Source: NCEH01 sp043195095
GTDB taxonomy: Bacteria > Pseudomonadota > Alphaproteobacteria > Rhizobiales > Xanthobacteraceae
DNA length: 64,000 bases
Assembly: GCF_043195095.1 (NCBI RefSeq)
Contig: NZ_JBAFWN010000016.1
Reading direction: 5' to 3' (one strand)
Under the pieces are notes generated by a model. The model was not told the origin of the DNA and did no database searches. It worked only from the letters and a program-made list of their open reading frames with translations. The position numbers and the translations under genes were made by a program. Numbering within the stretch: the first letter of the stretch is position 1; every line of letters begins with the position of its first letter. This document shows positions 45,789 to 56,274 of this stretch, in pieces.

Positions 45789-46181
45789 TCAGTTCATGCT
45801 GGCGCGCTTGGCCCGCGTGACGCGGGCGGACGACAGTTTCGCGCGCCCCGCCTTTGCGGCCGGCATCGCTGCGGCTGCCGCCACGGCAGCGTCCATGGGG
45901 ACCACCTGCGGCCCGGAATTGACCAAGTCGGCCTGCGCGCGGATCTGGCGCAGCACGGGCGTCAGCAATTGATGCGCGAGGGCGATGCCGGCTTCGGCAT
46001 CCGCCTTGTCGACGCCTTCCCTAACGAAATTCAACTTCGCCCGCAGCGCGAGCTCGAGATGATCGACATCGTCGCGGTGCTTGCCGGCCACGAGTTCCGC
46101 ACCAAGGAGGCGGATCAGATTGAGCAAGGCGGCGAGGGTAACCTTTGTGACGGCGTCGATGTCGGTGGTCTGATTAGGCAT
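45789..46181 (-). CDS. Small hypothetical protein
   Basis: A 130-residue soluble protein. The first ~85 residues are predicted helical (DAVTKVTLAALLNLIRLLGAELV, LELALRAKLNFVREGVDKADAEAG, LAHQLLTPVLRQIRAQADL); the end is Ala-rich and basic (AKAGRAKLSSARVTRAKRA). ATG 46181 is preferred; the longer frame upstream contains a low-quality arginine-rich stretch. No family is recognised; a small DNA- or granule-associated helical protein is one guess, not supported by any motif. It is divergent from ghrA. Confidence 0.55.
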   Translation of the reverse strand: MPNQTTDIDAVTKVTLAALLNLIRLLGAELVAGKHRDDVDHLELALRAKLNFVREGVDKADAEAGIALAHQLLTPVLRQIRAQADLVNSGPQVVPMDAAVAAAAAMPAAKAGRAKLSSARVTRAKRASMN

Positions 46182-46398
46182 ATGCCTCTCCACGAGAAGA
46201 CCCTTGTTCTTTACGTACTGGCTCACCCGCATTTGGTCGGCGCCATTATCCTCCCATACCGCCGAGCGTGCAGCCAAAAATTGAAACGAATGCCGTCTAT
46301 GACGCACCTTGCGGGAGCAAGCTTGCGCGAAGCTGCCTTACGGTACGTGGCGGGTCACCCCCCATCAGGCTATTTTCCGGCAATACACGGGGGTGACC

Positions 46399-47340
46399 AT
46401 GAACGGTGTCGAACGGGCGTTGGTGTTCTATAGTCGAGTGGATGTGGCCGGCCCTTGGGCGCAGGCCCTGCGGGACCAGATGCCGGACCTGGACGTGCGG
46501 ATCGCGCCCGACACCGGCGATCCGGCGGAGGTAAGATATGCCCTCGTCTGGAAGCCCCCGCACGGGTTTTTCAATGAATTTCAAAATCTTGAGCTGGTCG
46601 TCAACCTAGGTGCCGGCGTCGATGCGCTGATGGCGCGGGATGATTTACCCAACGTTCCCATCACCCGCGTCTCGGACCCGGACATGGGCCGCATGATGGC
46701 CTCGTTCGTGCTCATGGCGGTGTTACGTCACGCACGAAACATCCCCACTTTCGAGAAGGCCCAAAGGGAGCACCGCTGGCACTATGTGCACCCCCGCACG
46801 GCGGACGAGATCACTGTCGGCGTGCTGGGACTGGGCGAATTGGGGGCGATGGCGGCCCACGAACTGACCCGACAGGGCTTCAATGTGCGCGGCTGGTCCC
46901 GTTCCGCCAAGGATTTACCGGGAATCACCTGCTTCCACGGGCTTGATTCGCTCGAATCTTTCCTTGGGTCATGTGAGATTCTCGTGGTCATGCTGCCGCT
47001 CACGGGGGAAACCCACGGCCTGATCGACGCAAAACGCCTCTCCCAGCTGCCGCGCGGCGCGACTTTCATCAATGTTGCCCGGGGGCCGATCGTCGACGAG
47101 GAAGCGCTGATCGCCGCGCTCCAGTCCGGCCAGATCGGCGAAGCCACGCTGGATGTGTTCGCGCACGAGCCGTTGGCGCCGGAAAGCCCGCTCTGGGCCA
47201 TGGAAAACGTGCTGATCACGCCGCATCTCGCCTCGGTCGCCATTCCCAAATCGGCGGCGGCGCAGATCGCGGAAAACATCCGCCGGGTGCGCGCGGGGCA
47301 GGAAGTGCTGAACCGCGTCGATCCGCACCTCGGCTATTGA
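46399..47340 (+). CDS. ghrA: Glyoxylate/hydroxypyruvate reductase A
   Basis: A 313-residue D-2-hydroxyacid dehydrogenase that should reduce glyoxylate and hydroxypyruvate with NAD(P)H. The Rossmann motif is GVLGLGELGAMAA near residue 139; the catalytic Arg, Glu and His are in NVARGPIVDEE, and the region DVFAHEPLAPESPLW and ITPHLASV. The pattern and length fit the GhrA group (about 312). The first half uses somewhat less G/C-biased codons than its neighbours. ATG 46399 is chosen because the 30 residues before it lack family similarity. Confidence 0.9.
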   Translation: MNGVERALVFYSRVDVAGPWAQALRDQMPDLDVRIAPDTGDPAEVRYALVWKPPHGFFNEFQNLELVVNLGAGVDALMARDDLPNVPITRVSDPDMGRMMASFVLMAVLRHARNIPTFEKAQREHRWHYVHPRTADEITVGVLGLGELGAMAAHELTRQGFNVRGWSRSAKDLPGITCFHGLDSLESFLGSCEILVVMLPLTGETHGLIDAKRLSQLPRGATFINVARGPIVDEEALIAALQSGQIGEATLDVFAHEPLAPESPLWAMENVLITPHLASVAIPKSAAAQIAENIRRVRAGQEVLNRVDPHLGY

Positions 47341-47361
47341 GCCCCGCAGATGAGGGAAACG

Positions 47362-47393
47362 CCCGGATCGTGGAGGAATCTCCGCGATCCGGG
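47362..47393. terminator. Hairpin between convergent ghrA and fghA
   Basis: A 14-bp stem with one G-U pair (47362-47375 with 47380-47393) encloses a GAAT loop. It sits 22 bases after ghrA and 24 before the end of fghA. No U-run follows on either strand, so termination strength is uncertain. Confidence 0.6.
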
Positions 47394-47416
47394 GGTATCC
47401 CCGCGTTCCGGGGGGC

Positions 47417-48252
47417 TCACCCCTTCAGGCGTGCCGCATGGTAAGCCACGTGGTCGGCCATGAAGGTGGAGATGAAATAATAGGAATGGTCGTAACCATC
47501 CCGTAGCGTCAGGGCGAGCGGGATGCCGGCCTTGGCGCAGGCCTCTTCCAGCAGCCAGGGGCGCAGGCCGTCCTGCAGGAAGCCGTCCGCCGCCCCCTGG
47601 TCCACCCGAAACTCAGGGAAGCGGTGCCCGTCCTTGATGAGGGCGCAGGCATCATAGGCGCGCCATGCCGCAGCGTCGGGGCCGAGATATTTCTCGAACG
47701 CCGGGCGTGACCAGCCCGCATCCATCGGGTGGACGATGGGTGCGAAGGCGGAACAGCTCTTGAAGCGGCCGGGATTTTTCAGCGCCAGCGTCAGCGCGCC
47801 GTGCCCGCCCATGGAATGGCCGAAAATGCCCTGGCGCGCCATGTCGCAAGGGAAATGCGCGGCCAGAAGCGCCGGCAATTCGTGCCCCACATAGCGCGCC
47901 ATACGGTAATTTTCAGCATATGGCGCCTGCGTGGCATCGAGATAGAAGCCGGCGCCGGAGCCGAACTGCCAATTGTCCGGCTCGTCGGGCACGCCTTCGC
48001 CGCGCGGCGAGGTGTCCGGGCAGACGATCATGAGGCCGTGCTCGGCGGCGGCGCGGCGATACTCGCCCTTCTCCACGACGTTGGCATGGGTGCAGGTGAG
48101 GCCGGAGAGATACCACAGCACCGGCACCGGCCCGTGCTCCGCCTGGGGCGGAACATAGACCGCGAAGGTCATGGGGCAGCGCGTCTCACGCGAGTCGTGG
48201 CGATAGACGCCCTGCACCCCGCCGAACGCCTTCGCCCGCGAGAGCGTCTCCA

Positions 48253-48253
<1 letters not shown>
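47417..48253 (-). CDS. fghA: S-formylglutathione hydrolase
   Basis: A 278-residue esterase-D-type hydrolase that splits S-formylglutathione to formate and glutathione. Nucleophile S147 lies in GHSMGGHGA; the oxyanion/substrate motifs LSGLTCTHANVVEKGEYRR and CPDTSPRG are conserved, and the acid and histidine are in the C-terminal part (GYDHSYYFI). ATG 48253 overlaps the last base of the frmA stop codon (TGATG), so the two enzymes are translated as a coupled pair. Together they oxidise formaldehyde to formate, consistent with C1 metabolism. Confidence 0.95.
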
Positions 48254-49365
<1,112 letters not shown>

Positions 49366-49484
49366 GGCGTTCTCCGCAGATGTGACCGCCCGCCGCGCGG
49401 GCCTGCGCTCCTATAGCTTTCTTCTTTCCGACAGGGAATCGCGTTTGCGACACCCGGTGCCGGCTGGAGAAAAGCGGAGGCAGG

Positions 49485-50371
49485 GATGAGATGCTCCCTC
49501 CCCCCTTGAGGGGGAGGGATGGGGTGGGGGGTGTGGGGCCGCGAACACTACCCTCGCCCGGACACACGGAGAGACACCCCCCTCCCTGCCCTCCCCCGCA
49601 AGAGGGGAGGAGAAAAGCGGCGGCCGGGATGAGATGCCCCTCCCCCCTTGAGGGGGAGGGATGGGGTGGGGGGTATGGCGCCGCGAGCACCACCCTCGCC
49701 CGGACAAGCGGAGAGACACCCCCCTCCCTGCCCTCCCCCGCAAGGGGGGAGGAGAAACACTGAGGCCGGAATGAGATGCGCCCTCCCCCCTTGAGGGGGA
49801 GGGATGGGGTGGGGGGTATGGCGCCGCGATTACCACCCTCGCCCGGACAAGCGGAGAGACCCCCCTCCCTGCCCTCCCCCGCAAGGGGGGAGGAGAAAAG
49901 CAGCGGTCGGGATGAGATGCCCCCTCCCCCCTTGAGGGGGAGGGATGGGGTGGGGGGTAGGGCCGCGAACACCACCCTCGCCCGAACAAGCGGAGAGACA
50001 CCCCCCTCCCTGCCCTCCCCCACAAGGGGGGAGGAGAAACACTGAGGCTGGGATGAGATGCCCCCTCCCCCCTTGAGGGGGAGGGTTGGGGTGGGGGGTT
50101 GGGCGCCGCGAGCACCACCCTTGCCCGGACAAGCGGAAAGATACCCCCCTCCCTGCCCTCCCCCGCAAGGGGGAGGAGAAACACTGAGGCAGGGACGAGA
50201 TGCGCCCTCCCCCCTTGAGGGGGAGGGATGGGGTGGGGGGTTGGGGCCGCGAACACCACTCGCCCGGACAAGCGGAGAGCCCCCTCCCTGCCCTCCCCCG
50301 CAAGGGGGGAGGAGAAACACTGAGGCTGGGATGAGATGCGCCCTCTCCCACAAGGAGAGGAGAAACCCGCC
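49485..50371. repeat. Tandem array of six ~142-bp two-hairpin repeat units
   Basis: Units start with GATGAGATGC or a close variant at 49485, 49628, 49770, 49911, 50052 and 50194, with a truncated seventh copy from 50330. Unit lengths are 143, 142, 141, 141, 142 and 136 bases and differ by only a few bases. Each unit has a left hairpin (CCTCCCCC-CTTGA-GGGGGAGG), a spacer containing ATGGGGTGGGG and GCCGCGA, the string CACCACCCTCGCCCGGACAA, and a right hairpin (CCTCCCCC-GCAAG-GGGGGAGG) ending GAGAAA. The same architecture occurs singly at 31771 and more distantly at 42859. No gene is encoded; long open frames across it are repeat translations. It lies downstream of mgtA and upstream of frmA. Confidence 0.93.
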
Positions 50372-50372
50372 C

Positions 50373-52877
50373 CTACACCCGCGCCATGGCGAAGCGCTTC
50401 AGCCCCTCGGCCATGGCGAGATAGGCGATGACCAGCAGCGCCAATGCCCCGAGCAGGGCCGGCGGCAGCAAGGCGAAGCCGAACCAGGCGCCGAATGGCG
50501 TGAACGGCAGCACCATGGCCACGAGCAGCGCGCCGAGCGAGGAGGCGGCAAGCAGCGGATGGGGCAAATCCGCCCACGGCCGCGCGCGGGTGCGGATGAT
50601 GAAGATGACGAGGATCTGCGTCGCCATGGATTCCAGGAACCACGCGGTGCGGAAGGCATCCGGCGTCACGTGGAACAGGAAGATCAGGCCGCCGAAGGTG
50701 AGCAGGTCGAACACCGAGGAGAGCGGGCCCATGATGGCCGCGAACCGCACCAGCCCGGACATGTCCCACACCTGCGGCCGCGCCAGCGCCTCGGCGCGCA
50801 CCCGGTCGAACGGGATGCCGATTTCCGAGAGGTCGTAGAGCAGGTTGTTGAGCAGGATCTGGGTCGGCAGCATGGGCAGGAACGGCAGGAACAGGGAGGC
50901 CGCCGCCATGGACAGCATGTTGCCGAAATTGGAGCTGGCGGCCATGCGCACATATTTGAGGATGTTGACGAAGGTGCGCCGCCCTTCCTCCACCCCGTCC
51001 GCCACCACGCCGAGATCGCTTTCCAGCAAAATCATGTCCGCCGCCGCCTGGGCGACGCCGGTGGCGCCATCCACGGAAAGGCCGATATCGGCGGCTTTGA
51101 GCCCCGGCGCGTCGTTGATGCCGTCGCCGAGGAACCCCACCACCGCGCCGCGCGCCTGGAGCGCCTTGACGATGCGCGACTTCTGGTCCGGCGCGAGGCG
51201 GCCATAGGCATCCACTTCGCGCACCCGCACCGCGAGCGCATCGTCGCTCAAGGCCGCCACGTCCGCCCCGGAGAGCACTTCGGCCGCATTCAGCCCGACG
51301 AGGCCGGCGAGGCGCCGCACCACCACCGGGTCGTCACCGGAAAGGATCTTCAGCCGAACCCCGGCCTTGGCGAGGCGCGCGATGGCGGCGGCGGCGGTGG
51401 CCTTGGGCGGATCGGCAAACGCGCACAGGCCCTCGAACACCAGCCCGGCTTCATCTTCCACGGTCAGTTCGCGCGGCGCACCGGTCCAGGGTTTCGAGGC
51501 CACCGCCACCGCGCGCAATCCCTCGCCCGCCAGCGCCTGGACCAAAGCATGCGCCGCATCCTGCGCGGTGGCGTCCATGGGGCTGCCGTCGCGGCGCGTG
51601 GTGCACAGATTCAGCACCGCCTCCGGCGCGCCCTTCACGATCAGCAGATGGGCGTCCGGCCCCCGCGCGAGCACAGAGCCGATGCGGCGGGAAAAATCGA
51701 AGGCGTGCACTTCCTCCATCACCCAGCCGGCCGCCGGATCGTGACGGCAGTCCAGCAGCGCGGCATCGAGCGCGCCGCGATCACCGCCGAGATGGGCGGC
51801 AAGGGCGGCGAGGGTGGCGGCGCGCGGGTCTTCCGCGCCTTCGGGATCGAGGCTTTTCGCAAGCGTGATGCGGGCTTCGGTGAGGGTGCCGGTCTTGTCC
51901 GTGCACAGCACGTTCATGGCGCCGAGATCGTGGATCGCGGCGAGGCGCTTCACGATCACCTTGCGCGCCGCCATGCGCAGCGCGCCGCGCGAAAGGGTCA
52001 CGGTGGTGATCATGGGCAGCAGTTCGGGCGTCAGCCCCACCGCCAGCGCCACCGCGAACATGAGCGATTCCAGCACCGGCCGGCCGAACAGCATGTGCGC
52101 GGTCAGCACCAGCAGCACCAGCGCCAGGGTGAGCCGGGCCGTCAGCAGGCCGAAGGCGTGGAGGTCGCGCTGGAACGGCGACGGGGTCTGGGCTTGCGCG
52201 AGCGCGGAGGCCGCCTCGCCGAACAGGCTGTCGCGCCCGGTGTGGACCACCAGCGCCACCGCCTCGCCGGTCTGCGCCACCGCGCCGCGAAACACCGCAT
52301 TGTCGGCTTCGGCAGGCATGGCGGAGGTGATCACGCCCGGCTGCTTGCGCACCGGATAGGGTTCGCCGGTCAGTGCCGCCTCATCGCAGGTGAAGGCGTT
52401 GGCCTCCAGCACCCGCGCGTCGGCGGGAATGATGTCGCCGGCGCGGATGCGCACCAGATCGCCGGGCACGAGATCGCCCACGTCCACCTCGACGAAGGCA
52501 CCGTCGCGCTTGGCCTCCGCCTTCACGGCGACCGAGCGGCGCAGCATTTCGGCGGCCTTGAGCGCCTGGCCCTCCTGCACCGTGTCGAGAATGATGGAAA
52601 GGCCAAGGATGGCGAGAATGATCGTCCCGCCCACCGCATCGCCGGTCGCCACCGACACAGCGCCGGCGGCCAGCAGGATCAGCGAAAGCGGCTCCAGCAG
52701 GCGCCGCACCACGGCGCGCACCGCGCCCACCTTCTTGGGCTGGCTGTCGGCATTCACGCCATAGCGGGCGCGGCGGTCCTCGACCTCGGCCGCGCTCAGG
52801 CCGCCCGACGTGCAGCCGAGCCCCGAGAGCAGCGCCGCAACGGGCAAGGTCCAGAAAGCTTTGTCCGATGCGGCCAT
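50373..52877 (-). CDS. mgtA: Magnesium-translocating P-type ATPase
   Basis: An 834-residue P-type ATPase of the P3B magnesium-import group. The phosphorylated aspartate is D327 in CTDKTGTLT; TGEP is in ALTGEPYP, the ion-path motif is LTPELLPMI, and the hinge GDGINDAPGLK is present. About ten membrane segments are seen. Magnesium is the family's substrate; no leader peptide or riboswitch was seen, because the gene starts only 26 bases after fabI in the same direction. ATG 52877 is preferred; the longest frame overlaps the end of fabI. It ends just before the truncated repeat copy at 50371. Confidence 0.92.
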   Translation of the reverse strand: MAASDKAFWTLPVAALLSGLGCTSGGLSAAEVEDRRARYGVNADSQPKKVGAVRAVVRRLLEPLSLILLAAGAVSVATGDAVGGTIILAILGLSIILDTVQEGQALKAAEMLRRSVAVKAEAKRDGAFVEVDVGDLVPGDLVRIRAGDIIPADARVLEANAFTCDEAALTGEPYPVRKQPGVITSAMPAEADNAVFRGAVAQTGEAVALVVHTGRDSLFGEAASALAQAQTPSPFQRDLHAFGLLTARLTLALVLLVLTAHMLFGRPVLESLMFAVALAVGLTPELLPMITTVTLSRGALRMAARKVIVKRLAAIHDLGAMNVLCTDKTGTLTEARITLAKSLDPEGAEDPRAATLAALAAHLGGDRGALDAALLDCRHDPAAGWVMEEVHAFDFSRRIGSVLARGPDAHLLIVKGAPEAVLNLCTTRRDGSPMDATAQDAAHALVQALAGEGLRAVAVASKPWTGAPRELTVEDEAGLVFEGLCAFADPPKATAAAAIARLAKAGVRLKILSGDDPVVVRRLAGLVGLNAAEVLSGADVAALSDDALAVRVREVDAYGRLAPDQKSRIVKALQARGAVVGFLGDGINDAPGLKAADIGLSVDGATGVAQAAADMILLESDLGVVADGVEEGRRTFVNILKYVRMAASSNFGNMLSMAAASLFLPFLPMLPTQILLNNLLYDLSEIGIPFDRVRAEALARPQVWDMSGLVRFAAIMGPLSSVFDLLTFGGLIFLFHVTPDAFRTAWFLESMATQILVIFIIRTRARPWADLPHPLLAASSLGALLVAMVLPFTPFGAWFGFALLPPALLGALALLVIAYLAMAEGLKRFAMARV

Positions 52878-52902
52878 GATATCGCGGACCCCTTCATCCC
52901 CC

Positions 52903-53676
52903 TCAGGCGACGATGTGGAAACCCGCGTCGGCATAGACCACGGAGCCGGTGAGCGGCGCCCCGGCCTCGCTCACCAGGAAGGCCGCCACCTTGCCGATCT
53001 GCTCTGTGGACACGAGATGGTTCGCCGGGGTGCGGGCGCGCACCTTGTCCAGCAATTCGTCGAAGCGCTCGATGCCGGAGGCGGCGCGGGTCTGCACCGG
53101 GCCGGTGGAGAGGGCATGGACGCGGATGCCCGCCGCCGCGAGGTCGGCCGCCAGATAGCGCACGGTGGATTCCAGCGCCGCCTTCACCGGGCCCATGAGA
53201 TTGTAATTGTCGACCACCCGCTCGCTGCCGAAGAAGCTCACGGTCTGGAGCGAGCCGCCGGTCTTCATCAATGGCAGCGCCAGCTTCGCCATGCGGATGA
53301 ACGAATGGCAGGACACGTCCATGGCCATGGCGAAGCCCTCGGCGGAGCAGTTCACAAGGCCGGTGTGCAGATCCTCGCGGGGGGCGAAGGCGATGGAATG
53401 GAACACGAAATCCAGGCTGCCCCATTGCCGCTCGATGGTGGCGAACACCTCTTCCAGCTGGCCGGGAATGCGCACGTCGCACGGCACGATGATGGAGGCC
53501 TCCAGGCTCTCCGCCAGCGGGCGCACGTAAGGCGCCGCCTTCTCGTTGAGATAGGTGACGGCGAGTTCCGCCCCGGCGTCGCGGAACGCGCGCGCGCAGC
53601 CATGGGCGATGCTCTCGGCATTGGCGATGCCGACCACGAGGCCGCGCTTTCCGGCGAGATCGACGATAGGGCTCAT
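52903..53676 (-). CDS. fabI: Enoyl-[acyl-carrier-protein] reductase (NADH)
   Basis: A 257-residue short-chain dehydrogenase that completes each fatty-acid elongation cycle. FabI features: the divergent nucleotide motif GLVVGIANAESIAHG, FVFHSIAF, and the active-site Y-x6-K in YNLMGPVK. The ATG overlaps the ackA stop by four bases. Most genomes of this group carry a separate housekeeping fabI, so this copy is probably specialised for the phaC-pta-ackA operon, perhaps reducing enoyl chains from lipid or PHA metabolism; that role is inference. MgtA follows 26 bases later. Confidence 0.93.
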   Translation of the reverse strand: MSPIVDLAGKRGLVVGIANAESIAHGCARAFRDAGAELAVTYLNEKAAPYVRPLAESLEASIIVPCDVRIPGQLEEVFATIERQWGSLDFVFHSIAFAPREDLHTGLVNCSAEGFAMAMDVSCHSFIRMAKLALPLMKTGGSLQTVSFFGSERVVDNYNLMGPVKAALESTVRYLAADLAAAGIRVHALSTGPVQTRAASGIERFDELLDKVRARTPANHLVSTEQIGKVAAFLVSEAGAPLTGSVVYADAGFHIVA

Positions 53677-54863
53677 CGTACGGGCTCCAGATGCTGGATG
53701 ATGCTGACCGCCTCGTCGGCGATCACCTGTTCCTCGTCCGTGGGGATGACGAAGACCTTGATTTTGCTGTCGAGGCTGCAAATCATCGCGGCATTGGCGG
53801 CATTGGCTTGCTCGTCCAGCTTCATGCCGAGCCAGCCGAGGCGCGCCGCCACGGCGCTGCGAATCTCGCCCTGGTGCTCGCCGATCCCGGCGGTGAAGAC
53901 GAACCCATCCAGCCCGCCGAGCGTATTGGCGAGCGCCGCCGTCTCGCGCGCGATGCGGAAGGTGAACAATTCGAGCGCCTCGCGCGCTTCCTCCGCATGG
54001 GAGGCCAGCAGCGCGCGGCTGTCGGCGCTGATGCCGGAGACGCCCAGCAGGCCCGAGCGGTGGTAGAGAATGTCTTCCACCTCCTCCAGCGGGCGCTTTT
54101 CCTCTTTCAGCATATGGATCACGACCCCCGGATCGAGCGTGCCGCAGCGCGTCGCCATGGGGATGCCGTCGAGGGTGGAAAAGCCCATGGAGGTGTCGCG
54201 GCTGATGCCGCCGGAGAGCGCGCACAGGCTGGCGCCGCTGCCGAGATGCGCCACCACCACGCGCCCGCCGAAAGTCGGATCATGCCGGCCCAGCTCGCGG
54301 GCGATGTATTTGTAGGAGAGGCCGTGGAAGCCGTAGCGCTTCACGCCGGCATTGAACATCTCGCGCGGCAGGGCGAAGCGGCGCACCAAGTCCGCCTGGG
54401 TCCGGTGGAAGGCGGTGTCGAAGGAGGCCACCTGCGGCAAATCCGGCCGCAGGTGATGCAGCGCCTTGATGATGCGCACGCTCTGCGGCTGGTGCAGGGG
54501 CGCGAGCGGGACCAGGCTCTCGATGCCCTTGAAGGTCTCATGGTCGATCAGCGCGGGACCGGCGAAGCGGTCGCCGCCATGCACCACCCGGTGCCCCACG
54601 GCGGTGAGATCGGCAACGCCGAAATGGTCCACCAGCCAGCGCAACGTCTCGTCGATCACCTCGCGCAAATCCTCGGTGACGGCGCTGGTCAGGCGAATAT
54701 CCCGCGCCTCGCCACCTTCGCTGAGGCTGAGAACCAGCGGGCTGTGGCGCAGGTCGATAATGCCCCGGCCAAGCCGACGGGCATGGTCGCCCTCCACCGC
54801 GAACAGGCCCATCTTCAAGGTCGAGGAGCCGGGGTTGAAGGTCAGCAGGATATGGTCGCTCAC
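53673..54863 (-). CDS. ackA: Acetate kinase
   Basis: A 396-residue ASKHA-fold kinase that interconverts acetyl phosphate plus ADP with acetate plus ATP. Signatures are FNPGSSTLKMGLF at the N-terminus and the second motif HLGSGASLCALSGG; the catalytic arginine region is VGHRVVHGG and the nucleotide site ends in FTAGIGEHQ. It overlaps pta upstream (ATGA at 54860-54863) and fabI downstream, giving strict translational coupling. Together with Pta it allows ATP formation from acyl-CoA under energy or oxygen limitation. Confidence 0.95.
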   Translation of the reverse strand: MSDHILLTFNPGSSTLKMGLFAVEGDHARRLGRGIIDLRHSPLVLSLSEGGEARDIRLTSAVTEDLREVIDETLRWLVDHFGVADLTAVGHRVVHGGDRFAGPALIDHETFKGIESLVPLAPLHQPQSVRIIKALHHLRPDLPQVASFDTAFHRTQADLVRRFALPREMFNAGVKRYGFHGLSYKYIARELGRHDPTFGGRVVVAHLGSGASLCALSGGISRDTSMGFSTLDGIPMATRCGTLDPGVVIHMLKEEKRPLEEVEDILYHRSGLLGVSGISADSRALLASHAEEAREALELFTFRIARETAALANTLGGLDGFVFTAGIGEHQGEIRSAVAARLGWLGMKLDEQANAANAAMICSLDSKIKVFVIPTDEEQVIADEAVSIIQHLEPVR

Positions 54864-56266
54864 AATGTCACCCCGTCGAGCTTGGGCTGGCCGGCGACGG
54901 AGAGCTTGGCGAGGGCCACCGAAGCGAGGCGCACCTTCAGCGCGTCCGACCGGCTGGTGAGGATGATCGGCACGCGCGCCCCGAGCACCAGCCCGGCCGC
55001 ATCGGCGCCGGCCAGATAGATCAATTGCTTGGCCAGCATGTTGCCGGCCTCCAGGTTCGGCACCAGCAGGATGTCCGGCTGCCCGGCGACGGGCGAGACG
55101 ATCTGCTTGATATGCGCGGCATCGAGGCTGATGGCATTGTCGAAGGCGAGCGGCCCGTCCACCTTGGCGCCGGTGATCTGGCCGCGCGCCGCCATGATGG
55201 TGAGCGCCGCCGCATCGATGGTGGCCGGCATGTCCGGGTTCACCGTCTCCACCGCCGCGAGCACCGCCACCAGCGGCTCGGCGACGCCGAGGCGGTGCAG
55301 CAGGTCGATGGCGTTCTGGCAGATGTCGCGCTTCTGCTCCAGGGTCGGAGCGATGTTGATGGCGGCATCAGTGACGATCAGCGGCTTGGGATAGGACGGC
55401 ACGTCCAGCGCATAGACATGGCTGATGCGCCGCTCGGTGCGCAGGCCGGAAGCGGCCGCGACCACCGCGCCGAGCAGTTCGTCGGTATGCAGGCTGCCCT
55501 TCATGAGCGCCGCGCATTCGCCGGAAGCGGCCAGCGCCGCCCCGCGCACGGCGGCGGCGTGGCTGTGCTCCACCGCCTCGATGCGCAGGCCCGCGAGCGA
55601 GATGCCCGCCTTCTCCGCGATCGCGCGGATCTTGTGCTCCGGGCCGATCAGGATCGGCTCGATCAGCCCCTCGTCGCGCGCCTCGATGGCAGCTTGCAGC
55701 GCCTCGATGCTGCAGGGATGCACCACGCCCACGCGCATGGGCGGCAGGGAGCGGGCGCGCTGGACGAATTCGGAATAGCGCTCGCCGCCGCGCAGCAGCA
55801 CCTCGGGCACGGCGATGCGCGGCAGGGCGAGCTTTTCCGACGGGGCGATCACGGTGGCGGTGCCGGTCAGCACGTCGCTGCCGGTCTGGTTGATGCAGCG
55901 CGTGTCAAACAGGACGATGCGCTTTTCCGGCTTCTTCTCTAGCACCGTCACGGTGGCGGTAATGGTGTCGCCGGGCGCCACGGGCTTCCTGAAATGCAGG
56001 TCCTGCGACAGATAGATGGTGCCCGGCCCGGGCAGTTCCGTGCCGAGCAAGGTCGAGATCAGCCCGCCGGTCCACATGCCGTGGATCACCACATGGCCGA
56101 AAATGTCGGTGGCGGCATAGGCCTTGTCGAGATGGGCGGGGTTCACGTCGCCGGAGACGGCGGCGAACAATTCGATATCCTCATTCTTGACCACCCGCGT
56201 CAGCGAGGCGGAATCGCCCACGTTCAATTCGTCAAACGTGCGGTTCAGCAGCAAAGGCGCGTTCAT
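54860..56266 (-). CDS. pta: MaoC-domain/phosphate acetyltransferase fusion
   Basis: A 468-residue two-domain enzyme. Residues 1-150 form a MaoC hot-dog domain with the hydratase-2-like motif FAAVSGDVNPAHLD and GHVVIHGMW, an (R)-specific enoyl-CoA hydratase type. Residues 165-468 form a phosphotransacetylase/phosphotransbutyrylase domain (GLIEPILIGPEHKIRAIA, LPNLEAGNML, ARVPIILTSRSD) that exchanges acyl-CoA with acyl phosphate. The neighbouring ackA supports the acyl-phosphate route, and the MaoC part would supply or use 3-hydroxyacyl-CoA shared with PhaC. It is a recurrent fusion in alphaproteobacteria. Confidence 0.92.
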   Translation of the reverse strand: MNAPLLLNRTFDELNVGDSASLTRVVKNEDIELFAAVSGDVNPAHLDKAYAATDIFGHVVIHGMWTGGLISTLLGTELPGPGTIYLSQDLHFRKPVAPGDTITATVTVLEKKPEKRIVLFDTRCINQTGSDVLTGTATVIAPSEKLALPRIAVPEVLLRGGERYSEFVQRARSLPPMRVGVVHPCSIEALQAAIEARDEGLIEPILIGPEHKIRAIAEKAGISLAGLRIEAVEHSHAAAVRGAALAASGECAALMKGSLHTDELLGAVVAAASGLRTERRISHVYALDVPSYPKPLIVTDAAINIAPTLEQKRDICQNAIDLLHRLGVAEPLVAVLAAVETVNPDMPATIDAAALTIMAARGQITGAKVDGPLAFDNAISLDAAHIKQIVSPVAGQPDILLVPNLEAGNMLAKQLIYLAGADAAGLVLGARVPIILTSRSDALKVRLASVALAKLSVAGQPKLDGVTL

Positions 56267-56274
56267 GATGGATC

